In this document: piece by piece, positions 46,575-54,658 of the stretch | Layout: every line of letters begins with the position of its first letter | Position numbering within the stretch: the stretch's first letter is position 1 | Source of the DNA: Actinoallomurus sp050942425 | GTDB lineage: Bacteria > Actinomycetota > Actinomycetes > Streptosporangiales > Streptosporangiaceae | Length of the DNA: 64,000 nt | Reading direction: 5' to 3' | Assembly (NCBI RefSeq): GCF_050942425.1 | Contig: NZ_CP192063.1 | Span: 3,534,001-3,598,000 of the forward strand | The notes under the pieces: model-generated | Told to the model about the DNA's origin: nothing | Database searches by the model: none | Seen by the model: the letters and a program-made list of their open reading frames with translations, nothing else | Translations under genes and position numbers: made by a program

Positions 46575-49478
46575 CTACTGGCACCGTGGAAGGCCGGGTG
46601 CCGGCGCCCCGCCCGCCAGCTGACCGCAGACGGCTGTGGGCGCGGCCCCGACGTCGCCGCCGGTGACCTTGACCAGCGTGAGCGCCCGGCGGCCGGAGCC
46701 GCCGCTCACGTGCTGGTCGCCGGTGAAGTCGATCACTCCGGTGGCGCCCTGGTAGCTGAGGTTCGGAAGCGTCAGCAGGACCGAACCGGAGGTGACCGAC
46801 GCGCTGCCCGGGCTCCGGGGGCCGTCGTGCGCGGCGAGGTTCAACGTCCCGAAGGCGTTCTCCGCCGCCCGCGTCAGCGCGGAGGCCGAGTCGTACGTCA
46901 TCACCATCTGGCCGTCGGCCAGCAGCGTCGAGCGCTCCGCCGGGCCGATCCCCAGCTCGTTCCGGGCCAGGACGAAGAACGGGTTGTCGGCGTCGCGGCC
47001 GCCGGCCACGAGGTTCGGCAGGTAGGTGTGCGTCGTGTAGTAGACGGTCATCGGCCGGGGCAGCAGCACGTCGGTGCGGCCGGTGCCGAACCGTGACCGG
47101 GACACCTCGTCCCCGCCGAGCACCGTCAGCGCGCGGCCGGCGCAGCCGCCGTCGCGCAGAGCGTTGATCAGGCCACTGAGGTCCTCGGTCCGCCCGGCGA
47201 AGTACACCAGGTCGTAGCGGGCGCCCGTCGAGCTCCGGCAGGCCGCCCGGACCTTGCCGCCGATGTCGTCGGTGCCGTCGTAGCGCAGCATCGTGGAGGA
47301 CGGGCCGACCTGCAACGCCCTCCGCGCGTCCTCGGCCAGCTCCGCGCCGTAGTCGTTGCCCGATCCGGGGGAGCGGTAGACGATCAGCGTCCGCCCGGGC
47401 CGCCGGCCGCCCAGGGCCTTGCGGGCGACCACGGCCTCGTCGTTGTCGGTCGCGGCCAGACCGTAGTAGTGCGGCAGCGCGGGGAGGGTGTCGGAGGAGT
47501 TGACCGGGGCGACGACGGCCAGGCCGGCGGCGTTCAGCCGGCGGACCGCCTGCTGCGACTCGGCGGTGTTGCGGCCGAAGCCGACCACACCGACGACCGT
47601 GCGGTCCCGGCGCGCCATGGAGAGGATGCGGTCCGCGGCGATCTTGGAGAAGGCCATGTCCTGGCCCGCGTTGACGGCGAGGAGCCGGATCTTCAGGGGG
47701 TTGTCGCCGCCGCCGGACTCGGGCCGGTTGTTGCTCCGCTGGGCGAGGTACGCGCCGGCCAGCTGGCGGATCGTGCTCACCGCGCTGTTCTCCTGGCCGT
47801 TGGCGGCCGTCATCATCCCCACGTACAGGATCGTCACGTAGGGCCGGTGGGTGCCCAGCACCCAGGTGTTCTCCGCCGTGATCCGGTCCTCCAGGTCGGC
47901 CAGCGTGATCTGGCCGGCGGTGTGGGCGGGGTTCGGCCCGGAACGTCCTCCGCCCAGCGCGGTGCTGACCGGTCCGCGTTCGAAGCGGACACCGCTCGTG
48001 GCGATCCCCACGCACTCACGGCTGCCCGCCGTGTCGGTCCGCAGCCGGGTGTCGGTGTTGGCGAAGAACAGGCCGTGCACGCTGCAGTGCGTCGAGGTGA
48101 GCTGCGCGTGCAGGTACGATCCGCCGACGGCGAGGGCGGCCAGGAGCACCAGCAGCGACCGGCCCGACCACAGCCAGGTCCACCGCGGGCGGATCCGGAG
48201 CTTCAGCGGCGGGGGCGCCGCCCGGATCGGGCTGCCGACGGAGATGGGCAGTCGCAGCAGCCACGGCAGGGCCACCTGCGCGCTCGGCCCCTGGGCGCGG
48301 GCCAGGGACTCGAGCCACTGCTCGTAGCGCGCCAGCGGAGAGAGCGCGTCCGCGGTGCGGCGGACGCCGGGCAGGTCGTCGATGTCCGCCCGGTGGGCGT
48401 GGTCGACCGAGGCCACGACGAGCAGCGGATGCAGCTCGCTGCGGCGGCTGCGCACGTCGCTCATCGCCAGCAGCAGCGCGACACCGCCGTTCCGCCCGGT
48501 GACGTTCTTGAGGAAGACGACGGAGGGCACGGGCCGCTTGAATCCCCGCAGCGTGGGGGACAGCTTGCGGTGCCGCGCGCGCAGGTCCTCCAGGAACGCG
48601 AAGGTCCTGGTCTGCAGCCACGACTCCGCCGAGCGGGCCGAACCCGTCGCGACGGCCTGGTGGATGTGGTCGAGTTCGCGGTTCAGCCGCCCGTCGAACC
48701 CCCGGTTGCCCTGGACGGCGAAGAACGACGAGGCGGCAAGCCACCGGTAGCGGGTGCCGAACCCGACGCGGGACAGGACCGGCAGCCAGATCCTCCGGTT
48801 CACCAGCCCGGCGGCGAGGGCGACGGCGCCCAGCAGGATGACGCAGATCATCAGCAGCGTGCCGATCCGCGTCTTGTCCGCGACGCCCTGGGCGATGCCG
48901 CCGAAGATCGCGGCGATCAGGACGATGACGGTCGACCACCACACGGGCGCGGTCAGCGGTCGCCGCGTCCACGGAAGCAGGACGGCCGCGTCGTACCACT
49001 CCTCGGCGGGCGTGGTCGAGGAGGGATGCGCGCTGTTCTTGTCCGCGGCGTTCTTGACCGCCTGCTCGAAGGACCGGACGAGGTCCGACCGGGGGAACCG
49101 GAAGCGGCCGGCGGCAGAGCGGTCGCCGGGCCACGCGTTCGGCTTGGCCAGCGTGTCCAGCAGGCCGATCTCCGCCGGAGCGGTCCGTTCCGCGCCCTCT
49201 CCCGTCTCACCCTCGGTTGGGGACGAGGCGGGCGAGTCCGGGAGCGACAGGGCGAGGTGCGGGATGTCCGCCGCGGCGGCCGCCTGGGCCAGGGCGTCGA
49301 CGTACGCGTCGGCGTCCACGTCCGGGTCCGCCGCCTCCAGGACCATGAGGGGGAGCGCCTGGCTCCCGAGGCGCCACGGATGCGCCCTGGTGCGCCCGTC
49401 CAGTAACTCCAGGAGCTCACGGCCGACCTGGGTGCTCAGGACGTCCTCGGCCGCATTGGCGGGCCCCGTGGCACTCAC
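46575..49478 (-). CDS. Large membrane protein with extracellular periplasmic-binding-protein fold
   Basis: About 967 residues. An N-terminal cytosolic region (1-175), hydrophobic helices at about 180-205 and 210-235, a second cytosolic region of about 210 residues (KLSPTLRGFKRPVPSVVFLKN, LHPLLVVASVDHAH), a third helix at about 447-467 (SLLVLLAALAVGGSYL), then a 500-residue extracellular part. The latter has the Peripla_BP_6 (LivK/receptor) pattern: TVVGVVGFGRNTAESQQAVRRL, GLAVVAPVNSSDTLP, RTLIVYRSPGSGNDYGAELAEDA and DLVYFAGRTEDLSGLINAL. No kinase or cyclase motif is visible. The GTG at 49478 has GGGGGG 6 bases upstream; GTG 49484 is also possible. It converges on the PKS with only 13 bases between stops. 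I would call it a candidate receptor of unknown output. Confidence 0.7.
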   Translation of the reverse strand: MSATGPANAAEDVLSTQVGRELLELLDGRTRAHPWRLGSQALPLMVLEAADPDVDADAYVDALAQAAAAADIPHLALSLPDSPASSPTEGETGEGAERTAPAEIGLLDTLAKPNAWPGDRSAAGRFRFPRSDLVRSFEQAVKNAADKNSAHPSSTTPAEEWYDAAVLLPWTRRPLTAPVWWSTVIVLIAAIFGGIAQGVADKTRIGTLLMICVILLGAVALAAGLVNRRIWLPVLSRVGFGTRYRWLAASSFFAVQGNRGFDGRLNRELDHIHQAVATGSARSAESWLQTRTFAFLEDLRARHRKLSPTLRGFKRPVPSVVFLKNVTGRNGGVALLLAMSDVRSRRSELHPLLVVASVDHAHRADIDDLPGVRRTADALSPLARYEQWLESLARAQGPSAQVALPWLLRLPISVGSPIRAAPPPLKLRIRPRWTWLWSGRSLLVLLAALAVGGSYLHAQLTSTHCSVHGLFFANTDTRLRTDTAGSRECVGIATSGVRFERGPVSTALGGGRSGPNPAHTAGQITLADLEDRITAENTWVLGTHRPYVTILYVGMMTAANGQENSAVSTIRQLAGAYLAQRSNNRPESGGGDNPLKIRLLAVNAGQDMAFSKIAADRILSMARRDRTVVGVVGFGRNTAESQQAVRRLNAAGLAVVAPVNSSDTLPALPHYYGLAATDNDEAVVARKALGGRRPGRTLIVYRSPGSGNDYGAELAEDARRALQVGPSSTMLRYDGTDDIGGKVRAACRSSTGARYDLVYFAGRTEDLSGLINALRDGGCAGRALTVLGGDEVSRSRFGTGRTDVLLPRPMTVYYTTHTYLPNLVAGGRDADNPFFVLARNELGIGPAERSTLLADGQMVMTYDSASALTRAAENAFGTLNLAAHDGPRSPGSASVTSGSVLLTLPNLSYQGATGVIDFTGDQHVSGGSGRRALTLVKVTGGDVGAAPTAVCGQLAGGAPAPGLPRCQ

Positions 49479-49616
49479 GCCCACCCCCCGCGAGATCGGA
49501 TCGGGCGACGGTGATCGACCGCCGTGAATGCAGCGTACGAGGCGAAACCGGCACTTTCACGGCAGGTGGGGATGCGCCCCGACCAGAACCTCGAATCAGG
49601 ACAGAGAGGCGCGCTG

Positions 49617-50741
49617 TCAGGCGTCGGTGATGCGGTTCAGGCGCTCCAGGGCGTCGGCGAACTCCTCGATCATGTCGTAGACGACCTGACGGGCGGGCTT
49701 GACGGTGTTCATCTGCCCGACCACCTGGCCGACGAAGTAGTTGGCCAGCTGCCGGGCGCCCTCGTTGCCGGCCTCCGCGGCCTTGCCGATGGGCGCCATC
49801 GCGCCCTCGGCGACGATCATCTGCAGCGGCATCGGCAGCGGGCCGGGGCTGTCGGGGGAGTCCCACTCGTCGGTCCAGGCGGAGCGGAGCTGCCGGGCCG
49901 GCTTGCCCGTGCGCGATCGCGAGCGGACGGTGTCGCGGGAGGTCGCCGCGAGCATCTTCGCCTTCACCGCGGGCAGTGTCTCGGCCTCCTCGGTGGTCAG
50001 CCAGACCGAGCCGCACCAGACGCCCGACGCGCCGAGGGCCATCGCCGCGGCCATCTGCCGTCCGGTCGCGATGCCGCCCGCCGCGAGGACGGGCAGCGGC
50101 GCGACGGCGTCGACGATCTCCGGGACGAGCACCATCGTGGAGATCTCGCCGGTGTGGCCGCCGGCCTCGCCGCCCTGCGCCACGATCAGGTCCACTCCGG
50201 CCTCGACCTGGCGCCGCGCGTGCTCGACCGTGCCCACCAGCGCCGCCACGGGCACTCCGGCGGCACGGGCCCGCTCCACCATGACCGGCGGGGGCGGGCC
50301 GAGCGCACTGGCGATGAGCCGGATCGGATGGGCCAGCGCCACGTCGATCAGCTCGGTCGCGCCCTGCTGGGTGACCTGACGTCCCACGCCGTCGACGCGG
50401 GGGTCGGCGGCGGCCTCCGGCACCGGCACGCCGTACTTCTCGAACAGGCCCTTCAGGAACTCCCAGTGCTGCGGCGGCACGGCGGACAGCAGGGAGCCCG
50501 AGCCCTCGGCCGCCTCCTTCGCGATCTTGCCGGGGACGAGGACGTCGACGCCGTACGGGCGACCGCCGACGTGGTCGTCGATCCAGCGCAGCTCCTCCTC
50601 GAGACGGTCCGGGCTGTAGGCGACCGCCCCGAGGACGCCGAAGCCGCCCGCGTTGGTAACCGCCGCGACGACGTCGCGGCAGTGGCTGAAGGCGAACAGC
50701 GGGAACTCGATCCCGAACCTGTCACAGACCTCGGTCTTCAA
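49617..50741 (-). CDS. Nitronate monooxygenase-like FMN enzyme
   Basis: A 374-residue FMN-dependent TIM-barrel enzyme of the nitronate monooxygenase (2-nitropropane dioxygenase) family. The N-terminal FMN region is HCRDVVAAVTNAGGFGVLG. The phosphate-binding and active-site blocks are IVAQGGEAGGHTGEIS and VLAAGGIATGRQMAAAMALGASGVWCGS. The family also includes enoyl reductases, so the true reaction is uncertain. The start is a TTG at 50741 overlapping the DUF35 stop by 4 bases (TTGA), with GAGGAG 6 bases upstream. Coupled to the thiolase-DUF35 genes, it probably acts on the same acyl-CoA pathway. Confidence 0.88.
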   Translation of the reverse strand: MKTEVCDRFGIEFPLFAFSHCRDVVAAVTNAGGFGVLGAVAYSPDRLEEELRWIDDHVGGRPYGVDVLVPGKIAKEAAEGSGSLLSAVPPQHWEFLKGLFEKYGVPVPEAAADPRVDGVGRQVTQQGATELIDVALAHPIRLIASALGPPPPVMVERARAAGVPVAALVGTVEHARRQVEAGVDLIVAQGGEAGGHTGEISTMVLVPEIVDAVAPLPVLAAGGIATGRQMAAAMALGASGVWCGSVWLTTEEAETLPAVKAKMLAATSRDTVRSRSRTGKPARQLRSAWTDEWDSPDSPGPLPMPLQMIVAEGAMAPIGKAAEAGNEGARQLANYFVGQVVGQMNTVKPARQVVYDMIEEFADALERLNRITDA

Positions 50742-51130
50742 TCCTGCTCCTCGAAAACGGGATGACTCTCGCCCTCGTCCGGGTGGACGAAGCGCGCACG
50801 CAGTGGCAGGCCTTCTCGCGGGGCGGTCACCCGGTCCAGCCGCCCGTACATCCACGGTCCCTCGGCGAGCTCCACCAACGCCAGCGGTGCCGTCTCGCCG
50901 CCGGGGAGGTGCGCGACCGCCCACGACACCAGGATCGCCCGGCCGCTCGCCTCGGCCCAGACGAGCTCCTCGGCGCCGCACTCGGGGCAGCCGCCGGCGT
51001 CGGGCGCGTACCAGCGGTCGCAGGGGACGCACCGCCGGATCATCAGCCGGTCCCGCGCCGCGCCGTCGAAGAACGGATCGGAGCGGCCGTCGCGCCGCAC
51101 GACGCCGTACGGGTGCCCTGCCGCGCTCAT
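50738..51130 (-). CDS. DUF35 Zn-ribbon/OB-fold protein
   Basis: A 130-residue acyl-CoA-associated protein. A rubredoxin-like zinc ribbon (RCVPCDRWYAPDAGGCPECGAEEL, two Cys-x2-Cys pairs) is followed by an OB fold (ILVSWAVAHLPG...PLALVELAEGPWMYGRL). DUF35 proteins are obligate partners of thiolase-like or aldolase subunits, such as ChsH2/Ltp2 in steroid side-chain breakdown, in which they activate or bind the acyl-CoA. Here the thiolase-like gene is two cistrons upstream and coupled through a tiny ORF. The ATG at 51130 overlaps that ORF's stop. Confidence 0.9.
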   Translation of the reverse strand: MSAAGHPYGVVRRDGRSDPFFDGAARDRLMIRRCVPCDRWYAPDAGGCPECGAEELVWAEASGRAILVSWAVAHLPGGETAPLALVELAEGPWMYGRLDRVTAPREGLPLRARFVHPDEGESHPVFEEQD

Positions 51131-51219
51131 GGGTGCCTCCAGGACGCCTTCGGACGCGGCCTTCCCCCGTCGCCGCGCTCCTCGGTCCAGGCCGCGTCGC
51201 GCCCTTCCGGCTCGCTCAT
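51127..51219 (-). CDS. 30-codon ORF coupling the thiolase-like and DUF35 genes
   Basis: A 30-residue, highly charged ORF (begins MSEPEGRDAAW, ends ASWRHP). Its ATG at 51219 overlaps the thiolase stop (ATGA) and its own TGA overlaps the DUF35 start (ATGA), so three genes are joined with no untranslated base. It could be a real micropeptide or just a device to carry ribosomes across 85 bases. There is no recognisable domain. Confidence 0.4.
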   Translation of the reverse strand: MSEPEGRDAAWTEERGDGGRPRPKASWRHP

Positions 51220-52382
51220 CGGCGCCCCCTCGGGTGCGGGCCGACGATCAGCGCGGAGTGGTGGTCGAGGACGCCGCCGTTCCCGCTGACCAGGATCAGG
51301 TCGTTCCGAGGCGCCTGGCGTGCGCCGCCGTCGCCGCGCGCCTGGATGACGGCCTCCGACAACGGGGTCATGCCCCACATGTAGTACGACGACAGCTGCC
51401 CGCCGCCGGTGTTGGTCGGCAGCGTCCCGCCGGGGCCGAGCGCGCCGCTCGCGGCGAACGCGCCGCCCTCGCCCTTGGCACAGAAGCCGTAGTCCTCCAG
51501 GGAGACGAGGACCGTGAAGGTGTAGCAGTCGTAGAGCTGGCACATGGTGATCTCGGCGGGCGTGACGCCGGCCATCTTCATCGCGGCCGGGCCGGAGATC
51601 GCCGCTCCCGTCGTCAGGCCGAAGTCGCTCCCGCGTTCGAGCCGGTGCCCGGGGTGTCCCTGACCCCAGCCCCACAGGTACACCGGCGGCCGCGCCAGGT
51701 CGCGGGCGCGCTCGGCGGTCGTGACGATCACCGCGATGCCGCCGTTGGAGACCAGGCAGCAGTCGAGGAGGTGGAGCGGCTCGACCACCCAGCGGGACTC
51801 CTGGTGGTCGCGCAGCGAGATCGGCTCCCGCATCTGCGCGCGGGGGTTGCCCGCCGCCCAGGCCCGCGTGCCGATGGCGATCGCGCCGAGCTGCTCGCTG
51901 GTCGTGCCGTACCGGGCCATGTGCCGCCGGGCGGCGAGCGCGTAGTAGGCCGTCACGCTGCGGAACCCGAGGGCGGCGCGCAGCCCGTCCAGGCCGTGCC
52001 ACTCGTGGGCGTCGCGGTGGTACGCCGAGCCCGCGGAACGTTCCGGGCGCAGCGGCGCGTCGGCGAACACGCAGGCGACGGCGGTCGCCGATCCGGCGGC
52101 GACCACGGACGCGGCGTGCTCCACCATCGCGCCGGCGGTCGCGCCGAAGGAGTTCATCTGGACGAGCAGGCGCAGGTCGCGCAGGCCCAGGGTGCGGGCC
52201 AGCTCGATGCCGGGGGAGCCGAGCAGGCCGGGGCTGACGATGAGCCCGTCGAGGTCGGTGAGGGCGAGCCCGGCGTCGGCCGCAGCGGCGCGCACGGCCT
52301 GCGCGGCGAACCGCCGCGGACTCGGGCCGTACACCTTGCCGAGCTCGGTCATGCCCAGCCCGGCGATCGCCGTCTCAGCCAT
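51216..52382 (-). CDS. Thiolase-superfamily protein lacking the nucleophilic cysteine (SCP-x/Ltp2-like)
   Basis: A 388-residue thiolase fold like lipid-transfer-type (SCP-x) thiolases: AETAIAGLGMTELGKVYG at the start, MARYGTTSEQLGAIAI, DCYTFTVLVSLEDYGFC, GTLPTNTGGGQLSSYYMWGM and the C-terminal SGNGGVLDHHSALIV. At the usual nucleophile position the sequence is QMNSFGATAG (Ser78/Phe79), with no cysteine, so ordinary thiolysis is unlikely. With the DUF35 partner this resembles Ltp2-type acyl-CoA retro-aldolases. The ATG at 52382 follows a promoter-operator region at 52431-52445. First gene of a four-cistron coupled operon. Confidence 0.85.
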   Translation of the reverse strand: MAETAIAGLGMTELGKVYGPSPRRFAAQAVRAAAADAGLALTDLDGLIVSPGLLGSPGIELARTLGLRDLRLLVQMNSFGATAGAMVEHAASVVAAGSATAVACVFADAPLRPERSAGSAYHRDAHEWHGLDGLRAALGFRSVTAYYALAARRHMARYGTTSEQLGAIAIGTRAWAAGNPRAQMREPISLRDHQESRWVVEPLHLLDCCLVSNGGIAVIVTTAERARDLARPPVYLWGWGQGHPGHRLERGSDFGLTTGAAISGPAAMKMAGVTPAEITMCQLYDCYTFTVLVSLEDYGFCAKGEGGAFAASGALGPGGTLPTNTGGGQLSSYYMWGMTPLSEAVIQARGDGGARQAPRNDLILVSGNGGVLDHHSALIVGPHPRGRR

Positions 52383-52430
52383 GGCTCACCGTCGCCGCCT
52401 CACTCTCGCGGTGCGTTCGAACCCACCGTA

Positions 52431-52445
52431 CCGAATGATATTCGG
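52431..52445 (-). promoter_or_regulatory. Palindromic operator over the -10 box of the thiolase-like operon
   Basis: ccgaat-gat-attcgg is a perfect 6-bp inverted repeat with a 3-base centre. On the minus strand it contains TATCAT (52440-52435), a TAnnnT -10 box, about 50 bases before the ATG. A TetR-type repressor site is the simplest reading. Confidence 0.5.
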
Positions 52446-52460
52446 ATTCGGGCGGGGCGC

Positions 52461-52565
52461 CGGGTCACCGCCTCGCGGGAACGGCCGGTCCGGGTCGGGT
52501 CACCGTTTCGCCGCGACGGTCGGCCAGGGGCGGGTCACCGCCTCGCGGTGAAGGCGGTGACGAGG
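52461..52565. repeat. Three degenerate 35-bp direct repeats
   Basis: cgggtcaccg followed by cctcgcgg or tttcgccg recurs at 52461, 52496 and 52531 with exactly 35-base spacing. The third copy encodes the C-terminus and stop codon of the arginase-family gene. Confidence 0.6.
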
Positions 52566-53458
52566 GCGTCGACCAGGGCGCGGCCGGCCTCGCCCGACGG
52601 GTCGAGCTCCGGGTCGTAGATGCCGACGTGCATGCCGACCGCGCGGGGATCGGCCAGCAGGATCGCCAGCGCCTCGGTGAACTCCGGGAAGGACAGCCCG
52701 TCGGGATTGGGGGAGTCGACCGCCGGCATGACGCTCTTGTCGAGCACGTCCGCGTCGATGTGGATCCAGTACCCCGCGACGGGCGCGGCCGCCAGGTCGC
52801 GGCGCCCGGCCTCGGCGGCCGCCGCCGCGCCGTGCTCCCGGACGTACTCGATCGGATACCGGTGGATCCGCGAGGTGTGAAAGGGCTCGTCGTCGTACAG
52901 CACGAGGTCCTCCGGCTCGTACTGCACGCCGATGTGCACGGCGTGCTCCTCGGCGACGTACGGTCCGAGGCCCTCGATGTCGGTCAGCGCGGCCGGCCCG
53001 TGCCCGGTGACGAGGGCGAGCGCCATGCCGCCGGCGGCGAACCGGCCGCGACGGCTCTCCGGGTCCCGGAGCGGGGAGTAGTCGTCGTGGCCGTCGAGGT
53101 AGACGAGGCCGTACGAGCCGCGCCGCCGCAGGGCCAGGACCGGCCCGAGCACGATGCCGCAGTCGCCGCCGAGCACGAGCGGGAACCGCCCCTCGTCGAT
53201 GATCTTCCCGACGCGGTCCGCGAGCCGTACGGAGAAGTCGGCGATGGCGGGGCCGTTGCGGAAGCCGGTGACCGGCTCGTCGGCGAAGGAGTAGGGCGGG
53301 GGCTCGACGCCGCCGGCGTCCGCCGCGCCGAGCCGGTCGACGAGGCCGTGCGACCGCAGCGCGGCGGCGAGGCCGCGGACCCCGGGCTGGTGGCCGTCGT
53401 GCGGCGGCCGCAGCCCGAGGTTCGACGGAGCGTCCAGGACCGCTACCGACTGAGTCAT
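52535..53458 (-). CDS. Arginase/agmatinase-family protein
   Basis: A 307-residue ureohydrolase fold. Metal-binding blocks: LVLGGDCGIVLG (Cys in place of the usual first His ligand), LVYLDGHDDYS (Asp-x-His-x-Asp kept) and HIDADVLDKS (both Asp kept). Thus five of the six usual manganese ligands are present. Substrate may be arginine, agmatine, a guanidino acid or formimidoyl compound, and activity with the Cys variant is uncertain. The ATG at 53458 has GGTGG upstream, inside an inverted repeat that may be an operator. The C-terminus lies within the third of three 35-bp repeats. It is not in an arginine operon. Confidence 0.85.
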   Translation of the reverse strand: MTQSVAVLDAPSNLGLRPPHDGHQPGVRGLAAALRSHGLVDRLGAADAGGVEPPPYSFADEPVTGFRNGPAIADFSVRLADRVGKIIDEGRFPLVLGGDCGIVLGPVLALRRRGSYGLVYLDGHDDYSPLRDPESRRGRFAAGGMALALVTGHGPAALTDIEGLGPYVAEEHAVHIGVQYEPEDLVLYDDEPFHTSRIHRYPIEYVREHGAAAAAEAGRRDLAAAPVAGYWIHIDADVLDKSVMPAVDSPNPDGLSFPEFTEALAILLADPRAVGMHVGIYDPELDPSGEAGRALVDALVTAFTARR

Positions 53459-53462
53459 GAGC

Positions 53463-53485
53463 ACCACCTAAATCATTTTGGTGGT
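53463..53485 (-). promoter_or_regulatory. Inverted repeat over the arginase-family ribosome binding site
   Basis: accacc-taaatcatttt-ggtggt, 6-bp arms and an AT-rich 11-base centre. On the minus strand the distal arm aggtggt is the ribosome binding site 4 bases before the ATG. It can act as a protein operator or as an RNA hairpin masking translation. Confidence 0.45.
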
Positions 53486-53513
53486 TGCATCTTGTCGGTC
53501 GCGGATCCGGCCG

Positions 53514-54470
53514 TCAACGGGCGAAGCGGTCGGTGGCCTCGATGAGGTGGTGCAGGATGCCGGGCTCGATGTAGGCGTGGCCCGCGTCGTCGACGATGTG
53601 GAACTCCGCCTCCGGCCAGGCCTTGTGCAGGTCCCACGCGGTCGCCGCCGGCGTGCAGACGTCGTAGCGGCCCTGGACGATCACACCGGGGATGTGGCGG
53701 ATCTTGTCGATGTCCCGGATCAGCTGCTCGTCCTCGAAGAACCCGCCGTTGACGAAGTAGTGGTTCTCGATCCGGGCGAACGCCACCGCGTAGTCGGCCT
53801 CGCCCTGCTCGGCGATGATGTCCGGGTCGGGCCGCAGTGTGATCGTCGAGCCCTCCCAGACGCTCCACGCCTGAGCCGCCGGGAGCCGTACGTCCGGGTC
53901 CGGGTCGTCCAGCCGCTTGGCGAACGCGGCGATGAGGTCGTCCCGCTCGTCCTCGGGGATGGGGGCGACGTACTTCTCCCACAGGTCGGGGAAGAGCAGC
54001 GACGCGCCCTCCTGGTAGAACCAGTACAGCTCGAACGGCCGCAGCATGAAGATCCCGCGCAGGATCAGCTCGGTCACCCGCTCCGGATGCGTCTCGGCGT
54101 ACGACAGGGCCAGCGCGCTGCCCCACGAGCCGCCGAAGACCATCCACCGCTCGATTCCCAGGTGCTCGCGCAGTCGTTCCATGTCCGCGACGAGGTTCCA
54201 CGTGGTGTTGTGCTCCAGCGAGACGGCCGGGTCGCTCGCGTGCGGCCGGCTGCGCCCGCAATTGCGCTGATCGAACAGCACGATCCGGTACTTCTCCGGG
54301 TCGAACTGGCGCCGGTGACCGTGCGTGCATCCGCCACCGGGCCCGCCGTGCAACATCACCACGGGCTTGCCGTCCGGGTTGCCGCAGACCTCCCAGTAGA
54401 TCTGGTCGTCGTCGCCGACATCGAGCAGGCCGGAGGCGTACGGCTCGATCGGCGGGTAGAGCGTTCTCAT
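53514..54470 (-). CDS. pip: Proline iminopeptidase
   Basis: A 318-residue alpha/beta-hydrolase (peptidase family S33) removing N-terminal proline from peptides; cytosolic, no signal peptide. The oxyanion-hole motif is VVMLHGGPGGGCTHGHRRQFDP, DQRNCGRSRPH is diagnostic, the nucleophile elbow is VFGGSWGSALALSYAE, and the catalytic Asp and His lie in IVQGRYDVCTPA and VDDAGHAYIEPG. The length is usual. The ATG at 54470 is used; the TTG at 54476 is less likely. The arginase-family gene follows after 55 bases and may be co-transcribed. Confidence 0.95.
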   Translation of the reverse strand: MRTLYPPIEPYASGLLDVGDDDQIYWEVCGNPDGKPVVMLHGGPGGGCTHGHRRQFDPEKYRIVLFDQRNCGRSRPHASDPAVSLEHNTTWNLVADMERLREHLGIERWMVFGGSWGSALALSYAETHPERVTELILRGIFMLRPFELYWFYQEGASLLFPDLWEKYVAPIPEDERDDLIAAFAKRLDDPDPDVRLPAAQAWSVWEGSTITLRPDPDIIAEQGEADYAVAFARIENHYFVNGGFFEDEQLIRDIDKIRHIPGVIVQGRYDVCTPAATAWDLHKAWPEAEFHIVDDAGHAYIEPGILHHLIEATDRFAR

Positions 54471-54622
54471 GGTCAAATATTCTTTCCGTCCGAAGCGCGG
54501 GTGATTCCGCAGAGTGACCGTTGACGGCGCTCCGTTGAGTCACCGCTGGTCACAGCCGTCTTATCACGTACCGAAGATCTCGAAATCATCACGAGTCCTG
54601 CGCCACACCTTGCGTGACATGG

Positions 54623-54651
54623 CAGACAGCTTGGTGAGACGCCCTTAGAGT
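54623..54651 (+). promoter_or_regulatory. Promoter of the coiled-coil gene (leaderless)
   Basis: CAGACA (54623-54628), a 17-base spacer and TAGAGT (54646-54651), ending 7 bases before the GTG at 54659. Confidence 0.55.
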
Positions 54652-54658
54652 TCCCTAT

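Noticed and set aside
52461..52565. CRISPR array
   Set aside because: The 35-base periodicity is from degenerate tandem units without separate unique spacers, and no cas genes are near.
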